NCBI GenBank assembly: GCA_014529385.2
Contig: CM043949.1
Span: 106,990,554 to 107,054,553 of the forward strand
DNA length: 64,000 nt
Source: Adiantum capillus-veneris
Lineage: Eukaryota > Streptophyta > Polypodiopsida > Polypodiales > Pteridaceae
Direction of reading: 5' to 3'
The position numbers and the translations under genes were made by a program. Positions 10,143-20,819 of this stretch are shown here, in pieces (the first letter of the stretch is position 1; each line of letters starts with the position of its first letter). Under the pieces are notes generated by a model. It was not told where the DNA came from. It did not search any database and saw nothing but the letters and a program-made list of their open reading frames with translations.

Positions 10143-11948
10143 TTATATTCTCTTGAGTAGGTATAGATTAGCTGGGTCTCGAACACGTGACAATGCTGTG
10201 TATGCAAGTTCATGTGTTCTTATGTGTTCAGGATTGAAGGCTAGTGTTTGCAATATGTAAGACCCTGAAAACGATGAATTGTTCGAGCACCAACTGCTTG
10301 CAATGGAACTTGATATCAGAGAGATGATGTTCAAGTAGTTTTTTTCGACTTGGAATTCACGAATGACACGTTCTATTGGGGTCCATTCTTTGTTAATGGT
10401 GGCTGATGAATATATTGTTTGATTTTCATAGCGTTTTTTCTTTCCAATGATAGGGTTAGAGAAATGAACCCAGATTATTGTTTTTTGCTTGTTTTTGTAA
10501 AGTTTTTGTACTCCCCTTCTGCTCCATTAACCAATCCATCAAGAATATACAAGTTTCCTGCGCATAGCTCGACAACAATGCCTGTTTTTAAGCTCAGTGT
10601 GGAATGCAATCCTCCAGTCAATTTGAGATCTATAGGAATGTGTTAATTGTTTTGTTACATGAGTTGTTTCTTTTATTAATAGCGATGAAAGTTTGGGGTT
10701 TTCCCTCCATTTGATTGAAAATAGTAAGATTATGAGTGTCCTTTTCTTTGTTGGAGTAAAATAAATGAGAAACTTGATGGCTGATTGCAACAGGTCTATA
10801 GTAATTGTTGATAAGATATTCCAAATCCTCAAAAGTATGTTGTGCAACTCGAAGTTTATTAATGATATCTATGAATATTGGATCGTGCCGCATTGTTAGT
10901 GTAAGCTCATAGCATTGTGGATGAGTGCGCCAATACGATGGGGAAATTGCTTCTAAAAGTGTATGTTTTTTTGTGAAGATCCAGCTATCATTAACAGGGC
11001 TTGCCTGACATAGATCACCGCAAAGAATGACATCCAATCCACCGAATGGTTTATTGTGAAACAATAAACATGCTTGATCGCTCGCAAACGTGAGTCGGCC
11101 ATGAAGAACACACTTTAACCTATCAAAGACACCTCATCAAAAACTATAATGTGCAAGTCTTTATATAGGAGAGAAAGCGCATCCAACTTTTCAGCACTCA
11201 AACTTGTTTGTGTAGAAGTAACTAGAGGCAAGTGAAGCGCAAAGTGGATTGTGGTGCCACCAATACTAAAACCTGCTTTTCTTGTGTATGCCATTAGCAA
11301 TGATGTTGGTGATTCTGGATTTGGTGGGCTTTTATGGTTGTAAAATCTTTGCAATGCTTCTACTAACAATAGTAATGTGAATTTTTTTCCTGTTCCTGCA
11401 CCTCCTATGAGAAAGAGGTGTATTTGTTTGTTGGGTTGAATTCGTTTTTTCAACATTATGTCGTCAAAAATGTGTCGTTGTTGATCATTTAATTTTTCAA
11501 TGCCTGCATGAAAGTCGCCATTTGTCATGGAGGTGTACTTGAAATGTTGCAAGTGGAAAGGCTTTTTAGAGTGCATATTAATGTGCAAGTCATTAAGAAT
11601 GTCTGCATGATGTGAGGCATGTGAGTCGTTGTTTGTTGTATTAGCTGTGGTTGGGGAGGAAATGTAGTGCATCTCAAATTTTTATATTGGGATTGGGTCT
11701 TTATTGAATTTGAGTTCATTTGATTTTATGACTTGTAGATATTGGTTATATACATCACTCCATACAGAGGATTCTGTCAAATGTTGGTTTTCATTATTGA
11801 TCCAAGGAAGATATAGCAAGCATTGTTCCCTATAGTGATCTTGTGGGTTTTTAAGAATGTTATATTTTACGAATCGTATGATCTTAGCTTTACGCAATTG
11901 TTTGTATGTTGTTCCCTCTTGTTTAATTTTTGATGCATATTCAGTCAA
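10143..11948 (-). pseudogene. Helentron PIF1-family DNA helicase domain
   Basis: Minus-strand fragments 11948-11682, 11672-11115, 11064-10630, 10847-10539 and 10334-10143 line up in helicase order. The first has KIIRFVKYN and then LLYLPWINNE, the conserved linker before the helicase. Then come KLNDQQRHIFDDI, Walker A GGAGTGKKFT (K in place of the usual S/T next to the P-loop lysine), Walker B IIVFDEVSLIG, GGLDVILCGDLCQASPV (motif III), and the C-terminal ELAYTALSRVRDPANLYLL (motif VI). The helicase would unwind DNA during rolling-circle transposition. Stops and frame shifts near 11680, 11115-11064 and 10600-10340 indicate decay. Confidence 0.85.
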
Positions 11949-11988
11949 ACATAGATGATGGAGACTTTGTGGTCTTTCATCATGCTTA

Positions 11989-13167
11989 TCAAGGGAAGAA
12001 CATGTTTGACTCAGATGAGTCTAGTTTTTGTAGAGTTGCTTTTCTTTTTAAAACTAATGCACGTTGATCACGAGGGTTAGTACTTATATATACAAAGTCA
12101 TGAGTTGTAATATGGAGTGGTAACGATAGTGCTATGTAAGATGCTTGTTGTGCGCTAATTTGTTGTGTGTGTAAGAATAGTGTTGCCGACCTTACGTAGT
12201 CGCTCAATTGTTGTTGCGTTATTGGCTACACAAATATCAAATTGAGATTTTATTGCTCCTATCAATGTGTTGTCAATTTTTGTCATGTATGATGTGCAAT
12301 AACTTGTTGCACCATGTGCGTTCAAGACGAATTGAATATGTTTGCGTCCCATAGCGTTGCAATCGTGGGATTGAAATTGTTTGTATAAATGTCCTTCATA
12401 TTTCATTTCAAGAAGATTGTTGCTGTGGTGGATAGCGAGCTTCTTATTGCCGAAGTATATTCTTCGAGCGTCAAATGCAGGCTTTGCAGCCATTCCTCAA
12501 AGGAAACGGTGGTTTCAGTGGAAAGTGTATCAAGGCTATTCTTCATATTTCATTTCAAGAAGATTGTTGTTGTGGATAGCAAGCTTCTTATTGCCGAAGT
12601 ATATTCTTCGAGCGTCAAATGCAGGCTTTGCAGCCATTCCTCAAAGGAAACAGTGGTTTCAGTGGAAAGTGTATCAAGGCATTTAAAAGTTCTCTTACTT
12701 CTCATTCAATCTTCGTAGTCATTGGTAGTGGGTCTGAAAATGATAATGAATGGCATGGGGAATCTTGTAAAAGCAAAGCAACAACATTTGCCTTTCTTGA
12801 GGCAAGTTTTTCTATGACGATGTGTTTGTATTTCGTGAAGGTCCGATGGAAGCTTAGAGCTATCTGTACTTATGTACTTGTCCACAAATGTCGCAATAGT
12901 ATCATTTGTGTCGTGTTCGAATAAAGGAGCTTGTTCAACCCATAAAAGACCATGATCGTGCTGACTGCCCCGACTTTGGAACTCTGTCACAAAGAAATAA
13001 TCAAGCATTTTTCCACATATTGTGCTATCATGCAGTACTCTTTTCATGGCTGTGAAACGGGTAAGATAGAAGCGAGTTGTTGTTATTGGATCTACTCGCA
13101 TCAAGTGTTTATGGAAAGAGCTATCGCTTTCATTGGTATCTTGTTTAAGTGGGACTATCTGTTGCAA
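11989..13167 (-). pseudogene. Helentron Rep (HUH endonuclease) domain
   Basis: The fragment 13167-12706 carries TRFYLTRFTAMKRVL, then FQSRGSQHDHGLLWV, whose HDH is the metal-binding HUH motif, and a following Cys/His cluster (TCLKKGKCCCF). Further on, in shifted frames, come FEEWLQSLHLTLEEY, then LNAHGATSYCTSYMTK with the catalytic tyrosine region, and ISAQQASYIALSLPL before the helicase. The domain nicks and joins ssDNA in rolling-circle transposition. An in-frame tandem duplication of about 49 codons lies at 12395-12679, and frame shifts lie near 12490 and 12320. Confidence 0.85.
12395..12679. repeat. 147/144-bp tandem duplication inside Rep
   Basis: Unit 1 is 12395-12541 and unit 2 starts at 12542. 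They are nearly identical apart from a three-base gap and a few substitutions. On the coding strand the unit carries TLSTETTVSFEEWLQSL, so 48-49 codons are duplicated without changing frame. Confidence 0.95.
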
Positions 13168-13583
13168 AGCATCAACAAAGGTTTTTTCAACGTTTTTCAG
13201 CTGAAGAGAATGTCACAAAGAAAGTTGGTGGCCCTAGTTGTCGAATCATAGCAAAAATCCTTTCTTTTTTAATTTTTCTTTATAATCCGACGAGGTACGA
13301 AGCACTTCGAAGTTTCTGTAGCCTAGTTTTGATGAGACTACTTTCTCTATGTTTATGTCTTGACAAACCTCTCCAGCACATAAGGTTGCTCCCTCAAGTT
13401 TTGCTTTGCGGAGGCGTATCCAAATGGAGGAAAGTATTTTTTTATGTGATTTTCACTGATTTGAAAAATAAAGTTTGATGTTGAGGGCGAAACGTCTATC
13501 TTTGTGCATTAGCTCCCATTTGGCTACTATTTGGTAATTTTTTTATATGTGTTGATGGTATTTTCTAGGCTCTCCAAAGAAGA

Positions 13584-15176
13584 TCATAGGGAAACTAAGC
13601 TTCTTTCAAAACTCATCAGCAAATAAACCAAGTGGACTATTCCCCTCTGATGGTGCGACATGCAAATTTTATAGTTATAATCGACAACTTGCTTAGTAGT
13701 AGTGATGCTGTGTAGGAGAACATTAGTATCAATACTTTCCTCATCCTCCATCTCATATGTGATTGTGTCTAGGGGAAGTGATGATTGTGAGATTTTTTGA
13801 AAGTGTGCAAGCCATTTATCATTTATGGTTATGTTTTCCTTTTTATATAGAGAGCTATTAAGAAGAGCATGTGTGGCCTTTAGTGTCAATAACGGTCTAA
13901 CAAGCTAGCAATGTGTGTACTCAAGCTTGCGTTTGAGGCCTATCAAAACTAAAGCCTCATCTTGGATAAAGTGGGGAAGCACTTGCTGTGTTTTTTTTTA
14001 TGTTTGCAAGAACATTGACCACACTCCCTCGCAAACCATATTGGCCATCATAAGTTAGTTCTCGAATCTTTGCAAATGGTATGCGAATAGAAACCAAGAG
14101 CGCTTCGATATTGTTTAGTTGCATGATTGGCACCAGAGGCTCGTTAAAGCCTAATCTATGCAAGCTCTCAAACGGCACCTTGGATTTGTTTGATTTGTGC
14201 TTGCATGCACGACAACAAAATAGAGAGCAACATCTTTGTCGCTTTTCAACTCCAGTATGTAAGCAAAATGGAGGAGCGAATTGTGTGAGTTGTGAGCGAA
14301 AAAACAATCAGCTACATTTTTCTCATGGATATGTAGGTGTGTCATTCATCCTCTTCAGAAATTTGTTCACAATCTTGGATTTTTGTTGTGGATGAATGGA
14401 AGGATGTTGCTTCAATGAGGCAATCTCTGTCATCTTTGTATGTCTCAGACACTTTAGTTTTATTGTGATTGTAGAGTGTGTATGGACACAAAGTGGTTCC
14501 TTTTCAATAAATAGATTCGTGATTTGAGTAGTTGGTTTATCCATGCTCTCTCTCCACAAGCGGGTTAATGCATCACACTCTCTGATTGTCCAATGGACAA
14601 GTTTACGACGTGATTGCGAAGTCGTGAAAGGATAATAGATTAAGCCCATAGTAGATGTATCTATAATTAGAAGTTCTTTTTTAAATTGCTGAATTGATTT
14701 TCCAACTACTTGTCGTTTGTTGTGTCCAGTCGTGACATGTGAAGGATTATGACAAGTGTCTTTTCGAATTTGTGAGCAAAAATATTGATGACTTCCATTG
14801 TGAGATTCATCGATGTTTTGCAAGTTTTGTATAAAGCATTCAATTGTGCAGCTCTTTCACTTGATGGCTCCAATTGTGATTCGAAGAACAATGAAGCTGA
14901 AGAGTGCGTGATAAAATTTGTTAAGTATTTCTCAAATAGGCATTGTGACATCATAAGCCTAAATGATTCAAAGCTTAAGTTTGTTTGTAGTACACTATGG
15001 AGTGCCAGAAACAATTGTTGATTAAAAGGACGTGTCTGCATAAATATCATTTCGACATCCACCTCTTTTGGAATATTCAAATCAGTAGGATTCTCCATGG
15101 CTATCGAAAATTGTGTGTGTGTTTGTTTGTTTGTTTCTATGTGTGTGTGTCTGTGTCTATACAGATATGTATGCAC
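13584..15176 (-). pseudogene. Helentron N-terminal region with Cys-rich segment
   Basis: Minus-strand fragments 15176-14706, 14823-14323, 14345-14151, 14307-13957 and 13889-13584 precede the Rep domain. The 14307-13957 piece contains CCSLFCCRACKHK followed by NNIEALLVSIRIPFAKIREL and LRGSVVNVLANI, a segment conserved upstream of Rep in Helitron proteins. The first piece has a likely start at MENPTDLNIPKE (about 15098). An OTU protease, present in some Helentrons, was not recognised. Frames change several times, so the protein is broken. Confidence 0.65.
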
Positions 15177-15230
15177 ATATGGATGTGGGTATTTGTCTAT
15201 GTGTGTGTCTTTCTATCTGTGTGTGTGTAT

Positions 15231-15395
15231 GAGAGAGAGAGAGAGAGAGGAAGGGAGAGGAACAAACTAGTCAAATTCTTAGTGCAAATATAGGTGAAAA
15301 TATTGAACAACACAAACAAAGAATGGTGTATAGAGAGGAAGAGAGTAGTGTTCGTTGTTTTGCATGTGATTGATAGATAGAGAGAGGAATTGAGG

Positions 15396-15439
<44 letters not shown>
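15231..15439. repeat. (GA)n tracts upstream of the Helentron gene
   Basis: Tracts lie at about 15231-15249 and 15399-15439, with GTGT-rich sequence at 15112-15230 next to them. They lie between the Helentron N-terminal region and the coiled-coil gene. Confidence 0.9.
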
Positions 15440-15442
<3 letters not shown>

Positions 15443-15611
15443 ATTGATTGATTTATCGTCCACGTAGGTCATATATGACCCATGGGACCGTCACAAAAGA
15501 CATTACATCGACTCATTGCTTCTAAGTGAAGCCATCGGATACATATCAGTTAAGGACTGAGGGTCCAATCATCGGGGTAAAAGAAAAAAGAGGGAAAAAA
15601 GGAAACAAGAT

Positions 15612-16322
15612 CTAGGGGGGGTTGGATAGAGCCTTTTTAGGGGTTCGAAATTCCTGAATGATGGCTTTACCACCTCGATAGACTGCCCATTTACCTTGCT
15701 TGCGAGCTTCGTGCATCTTCTTGAGCTCGCTCTTTTTTATCTTCAATTGATTTGTTGTCAGCTCCTCATTGATCCAAATCTTTGTCCCTTTGAGGAGTCG
15801 GGCTTGTCGTAGTAGCTGCATTTTATCCTCTCTGTCTTTAAAAGTGAGAAGACAGTGTTCGGGTGGCACTTGCCTGTGTGTGTCGTTGATCCAAGAAACC
15901 TTTTCAGGTTTGATGTTGATTGGTTGAAGGATGTCGTTGAGCTTGGTGATCCCTTCCTCGAGAGTGTCCTCAATGATGCACCATGGTGAGGGGAGCCCAC
16001 CAATTCGAACCTTGAGGGCATTTTCTTCTTGAAGTTTTTGTTCGCGGAACTCTGTTGTCACGCAAGTCTGTACTTTGGTAAATGTGGTCGTTTGGGCTTG
16101 GGTGACCTTTGATTCGACTTCTTTTACTTTGTTGGTGGCAAGCTCGACCATGGAGTCAAAACGTGCCTCAAGCTTGCTGATGCGAGCTTTGAGGTCGCGG
16201 TTCTCCTCCATTACTCGATCAAGGGCTACTTGGAGCTGTCCGATCTGAGTGAACTTGCTCGGGGCTGCTACGATTGCTGCGAAGCTTGGTCGGCTCTTTG
16301 CGAAGGGCTTAGGAGTGTTCAT
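15612..16322 (-). CDS. Coiled-coil ORF1-like nucleic-acid-binding protein
   Basis: An uninterrupted 236-residue frame from ATG (MNTPKPFAKSRPSF). Residues about 28-95 form a coiled coil (LDRVMEENRDLKARISKLEARF). Residues about 103-185 look like a small alpha/beta RNA-binding-type fold (LKVRIGGLPSPW to CLLTFKDREDKMQLLRQA). A basic C-terminal part has KIWINEELT, KKMHEARKQGKW and VYRGGKAIIQEF. This order of coiled coil, RRM-like part and basic tail resembles the ORF1 proteins of LINE-type elements, but no reverse transcriptase follows. It lies between the Helentron gene and the RPA-like gene on the same strand, so it may be an accessory gene of the Helentron or the remnant of a separate insertion. 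No frame damage is visible. Specific family not recognised. Confidence 0.55.
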   Translation of the reverse strand: MNTPKPFAKSRPSFAAIVAAPSKFTQIGQLQVALDRVMEENRDLKARISKLEARFDSMVELATNKVKEVESKVTQAQTTTFTKVQTCVTTEFREQKLQEENALKVRIGGLPSPWCIIEDTLEEGITKLNDILQPINIKPEKVSWINDTHRQVPPEHCLLTFKDREDKMQLLRQARLLKGTKIWINEELTTNQLKIKKSELKKMHEARKQGKWAVYRGGKAIIQEFRTPKKALSNPP

Positions 16323-16639
16323 TCTTGGAGTAGGTTGACTGCCGTGGGAACAAACCCTAGGCAGGGATTTGTTTGAATGAATTTAGGTGGTTCCAAGCAA
16401 AGCCCGGATCGGGACAGGCCAATAAGGCGAGTCGGGGTAGACAACGAGGCTGTACTTGCGGAAGAAGCAGGCTCGCCAGGGGAGAAGCAGGCTTGTCGAA
16501 GAAAGGGTTTGTGGAGATACACGCTCGCCAGGGGCAGGCTAGTTGCGGTCTTGCCGGGGGCAGGGCTGTGGCTTGACGCCTCCCCACAGGGCAGCCCCTC
16601 GCCCAGGGGGAGACACAGAGTGTGCAGGAGGACGACGAC

Positions 16640-16641
<2 letters not shown>

Positions 16642-16696
<55 letters not shown>

Positions 16697-16735
16697 TTTT
16701 GTGTATTTGTGTGTGCTTACTTGTATTTGTTTGTA

Positions 16736-16772
<37 letters not shown>
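16642..16772. repeat. Two long (GA)n tracts
   Basis: The tracts at 16642-16693 and about 16740-16771 flank a short GT-rich segment. They follow a GC-richer stretch (16330-16640) upstream of the coiled-coil gene. Confidence 0.95.
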
Positions 16773-16775
<3 letters not shown>

Positions 16776-16982
16776 AAATAGAGAAATATTTTGAGTTCTC
16801 AATGTAGGGAGGAAGCGAAGAATACTTAGCAGCACAACCACAATACTTAGGAGCACAACCAATAGTGTGCAAAAGCACGTTACAAAGTAGAGGATGGAAG
16901 CATTGCTTTTGTTTGAGGATGTAGTTAGAACAAGCAAGCAAAGTTAAGGGCAACTAATAATGAGATGTGAAGATTCATAACA

Positions 16983-18276
16983 CTAAGGTTCAACTTGATG
17001 CGCCACGACATGGCCACTCGCATTGATTTTGAAGCGACCAAAGTGTGAGGTTGTTGCCAAGGTATCTCTTGCCTCAGAAACGGACTCAACATAAATTTGG
17101 TTGAGGGTTCTATCCAATGCAAGGACTAAATCCACTACTGCACCAATGACTTGCACGTCAAGGAGCTTTTTGTCTTTTGTTGCAATACGTGCTTCCAACT
17201 TTGGTGTCGTGATTATTGTGGTGTTGTTATTGCAAGATCCACAATAAGGTGCTTGCCTAAGTCTATACACTTTTGTGGATTTACAATTTGAACAATTCTT
17301 CTCTAGCAGCACATTGTTGAAGTTGATGAACTGAAGTGTGTCAACAACCTACACAAGATAACTATGTAAGAAAATGAGAGAAGTCACTTGTAATATATCA
17401 CTTTATCCTATATGAGCACACCTCATGGTAGCATCCCAAGTTTTCGGTTTGAGCTTGAAACACAGCAACAAGCTCATCTTTGAGGCGCGCACTACGAACT
17501 AGCACTAGAATTGTAACATCCAATATCGACAAGGTGTTGGGTCTGCCAAGGAATGCACCATTGTTTCTTGCAACGCACATTACAGGGCCATCAACAATCA
17601 TCTCTTGAAGCAACTGTTGGCCGTCATCTTTGCGAGAGAAGATTGAATATGCAAACCAAATCAAAAAGAGCATGAATGAATCATGGAAGATTTCAAATCA
17701 AAGATAAAAGATTAGAAAACAATAACAAGATAGTTGAATTTTTACAAATGCCCTATCTGATGGGAGAGGACCATCTGCAACCAAAAAGTCACCAACAGAC
17801 CCATCAAATCTTGACTGTGAGTTGTGCTTTTGTAGAATAACAAAAGCAAGTGTGCTCAATTGAGAACGTCCACTTGAAGATTGTTGCACACTTATGTCAT
17901 CAAGAAATGCACGTATCTTGCAATCAGGGACGAAGGTGAGAGACATTGGGAAAGGTCCCGCTCCGCTTACAACAGTTCTTGCATCAATGTACAAGGAATA
18001 CAGTGCTGACCCCCCATCTGCCCTGTTTTTACGTCTGACAACTGGGCTATCAATGTGAACAAAGTCACCTAGATGGAGCTTGTCGACATAGAGCTCTATG
18101 TACGCATCATTGACCACCATCATAATAATGTCGGTGCACTCTTCATCAACTAAGTCGACCTTCAAATAACGGTTGTATTTCAATTGGTCATGGCCAACTT
18201 TGTAGGTCCCATACACATTCAATATCTTGCCCTCAATACAGAATCGTAGGCTTGAGTCAGAGATATCAGTAATCAA
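16983..18276 (-). CDS. RPA70-like single-stranded DNA-binding protein with introns
   Basis: Exons on the minus strand run from about 18276 to 17746, 17627 to 17422 and 17348 to 16983. The last intron (17349-17421) has clear GT-AG ends and joins in phase 0. The limits of the other intron (about 17628-17745) are approximate because the frame does not join cleanly. The first exon holds an OB fold (FCIEGKILNVYGTYKVGH, YNRYLKVDLVDEE, LGDFVHIDSPVV). The last exon has a zinc ribbon (CSNCKSTKVYRLRQAPYCGSC) embedded in an OB-like domain, as in the C-terminal part of RPA1. Plant Helitrons often encode RPA-like proteins, so the gene may belong to the rolling-circle element downstream. A further frame at 18812-18273 (MYQQIPNCMHII) may hold 5' exons in another frame. 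Confidence 0.6.
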
Positions 18277-18812
18277 GAATTGTGGGAGAAGACTTTGAGC
18301 AAATGGAACAATGGCTTGCTATCTAGTTGAGATGATTCACCGACTTCATATAGGCCAGAAGCTTGAACAAAAGGCTCAACTTCAATCGGGCTTGGATCAT
18401 TAGTAATGTTAAGAGGTACCTTCTCAATACGGTTTGGGACAATTATTGCTTGCAATGGGAGCGGAGGCTCAATAGACAAAGGCTCAATATGAAGAGGTCT
18501 TGCATCGTTCAATGCATGAGGTAAAACAGTTGTTTCAAGATATGCTTCCTTCTTGAAATTAATGGGCTCCACCGCAGCTTGCTTGCCTACATAATGCAAA
18601 AGATAGCAACATAAGCAAACACCTCTACGGGTTGATAAAATGGCTCTCAAACAAACACACTTTTGCAAAAATGAAGGCTCACATCCAGAGTTTACTAAGT
18701 CGTTCAAATGAAACAATGCGCGTGCAATAGGCTTGTGAGGCCTATGAAGCTCTTGCTTCGATCTTTGCGAGGCGGCAATGATGTGCATGCAGTTGGGGAT
18801 TTGTTGATACAT

Positions 18813-19033
18813 TTAGCACTCGAGATAGGAGTACCTTCTGTCAACCTCTAGAGCTCGGTACAAATGATAGCTAGAAAGGCAAGCACTCATTTGTGATAGA
18901 AATTGTTTAGTATGATAACCTTTTTGTATGATTACTACTTGGATATTAAAGCACATAGAAGGTAGAGAGGTGGGTAATCATATGAGAGTGGTGAATGTTC
19001 TTATGATACAGGTGTATGTGTGTCTGTGTGTCT

Positions 19034-19091
<58 letters not shown>

Positions 19092-20253
19092 CAATGGTTA
19101 TGTGGTGAGAATGAGCACATATTAAGCATCGTAAATGTCATGACACAGCACAAGGCAAGAACTCTTATATTCTTGCGTTATTTAATCCACAACATAGGAG
19201 TTTTAAGCCTTGTGCAAATGCAAATAGCTTAGTTATGATGCAACAAAGTTCCACACACAATATGATCACCACAACTTGTTCATAGATGGCCAATAGAATG
19301 CTAACGAGCACTCAAACATGCCAACAAAAGTGCATGCATGCCAAATGGAACAATCGATAGCAATACCATACACAATCCGTTGAGACCTAGACTATGCAAA
19401 CATGGCTTTGGACACTTTTGACACAAATGGAAAGGAGTGGATGTCGCCCAAATAGGGTCGCTTAAGAGTGGCATGCCAATTGGCTTGTTAAAAGCTAAGA
19501 AACATAAGAAACCCCTACATGTATTCGCAAACATGGAGAAGAGGGCATGCACCTACAAGATTGGTCTTTGAACCACATAGTAGAAGCATATTGCGTGCAC
19601 CTATAGGCGTGAAACCCTATGGTGGTGGAGAGAAGGCACGATGAGGGGACGGAAAATAAAGGCTAAGTGTGTTGTAAAATGTGCTTGTACATGAAATGGT
19701 CAATCCAAGCCACAACGCTCATGGCCTCAAACACACGAAATATCGCTATTGGCGTTGCTCCCCCTTGTTAGAGATGCGATGTACTTGATCGCTATTTTCA
19801 AAAGCAATAGATCCGTTGTTTTCTAAAAAGTCACTAAAAGCTAAGTCTTTCTTTACTTCTTGAGCTACATCAGCTGATTAGAGCAACGCTGCTATCGACC
19901 TATTGCCACATTTCGACTATCTTTTGTCGATGTGTGAGTCGCAATTTGAGGTGCTGTTTTTTTTTTTGCTAGCATTGCGGTGGGTCAAGACATAGCGCAA
20001 AAAAAACAAATGAGAGAGAAATCAAAGCAACAATAGAGAAGTGCATTCAAGGCTGGACACTATTTGATCCGACTGGAACGCTCCTTGCGAAGTTTCGGAG
20101 AGAAGGCCAATGTTTGAAATTGCCACTTCAAGCGTTGTGACAGCTAGATATAAAAAAGAACAACAACTCACCTCCTCACAACCAAAAAGTGAAGACCATG
20201 CAAGGATTCAACAATAGGACAACACAGCAACAAGAGAATGACCAAAACAAAGA
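18813..20253. other. No gene recognised; one (GA)n tract
   Basis: Only short, unconvincing frames occur here. The (GA)n tract is at 19035-19089. The stretch could hold the promoter of the RPA-like gene or the 5' end of the rolling-circle element, but no terminus could be identified. Confidence 0.5.
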
Positions 20254-20610
20254 TCAGATTTCCAAAATAGTAATCAAAATAAGCATCATCGAACAATGAT
20301 ATTCACCAAATTTCGGAATGAGTAGCACATTTGTAATACATCTCAGCAATAGATTTCGTGATACAAATTCCTTAATAGTTTGACCAAGCAAAATGAGAAC
20401 TACAGCAACCCAAAGGCCTTCAAAATCCATGATGTCAGCACCATCAAAATCTCCACTACTTATGTACCATTCTCGTCCTTCAACAACAAAAGAACTCCCA
20501 CTATCTTGTTTGGAAGCCATTGGAAAACAAAGGTAATTATACTTTTGAATATGCTCACAGTTTTTGAGATGCACAAAAACAGAACAACCCTTGCTCTTAT
20601 ACAATTTCAT
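20254..20610 (-). other. Unassigned minus-strand frame, possible captured exon
   Basis: A 118-residue frame contains a second Met (MASKQDSGSSFVVEG) followed by an acidic patch (DFDGADIMDFEG) and a hydrophobic helix (LWVAVVLILLGQTI). The composition looks more like a real exon than random sequence, but I do not recognise the family. It lies upstream of the RPA-like gene on the same strand. Confidence 0.2.
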
Positions 20611-20819
20611 AAGAGGTCTTGCACTGTGGCATCCACTAAATCCTGAGTCTCCTTATTGTCCTGCTTGCTAGAAGCCCGAAACCAACACGTTTATGGATTG
20701 TAGTCGCATCACATTGAATGTGCAGCAACGCAGAAAAGAGAGCTATTTTCGGCTGCGAGCAGATTCCCATCAAGCATTGAATGCCCTGCAAGGCGCAACA
20801 TAGAGAAGAGCATCTCACG

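Larger units (their letters stand above)
9325..15176 (-). mobile_element. Helentron-type rolling-circle transposon (Rep, PIF1 helicase, endonuclease)
   Basis: On the minus strand, in order, there is a cysteine-rich N-terminal region, a Rep (HUH) domain, a PIF1-family helicase and an endonuclease/exonuclease/phosphatase domain. The C-terminal endonuclease is the hallmark of Helentrons rather than canonical plant Helitrons. The frame is broken in many places, so this copy is probably non-functional. The termini are not proven. Genes for an RPA-like and a coiled-coil protein lie upstream on the same strand and may belong to the same element. Confidence 0.8.

Noticed and set aside
12389-12718. 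Plus-strand frame with an internal repeat
   Set aside because: It is the antisense of the duplicated Rep segment; the minus strand carries the recognisable motifs.
16377-16807. Plus-strand frames rich in Arg-Glu repeats next to the (GA)n tracts
   Set aside because: They are translations of the microsatellite; no domain outside the repeat and no support for expression.
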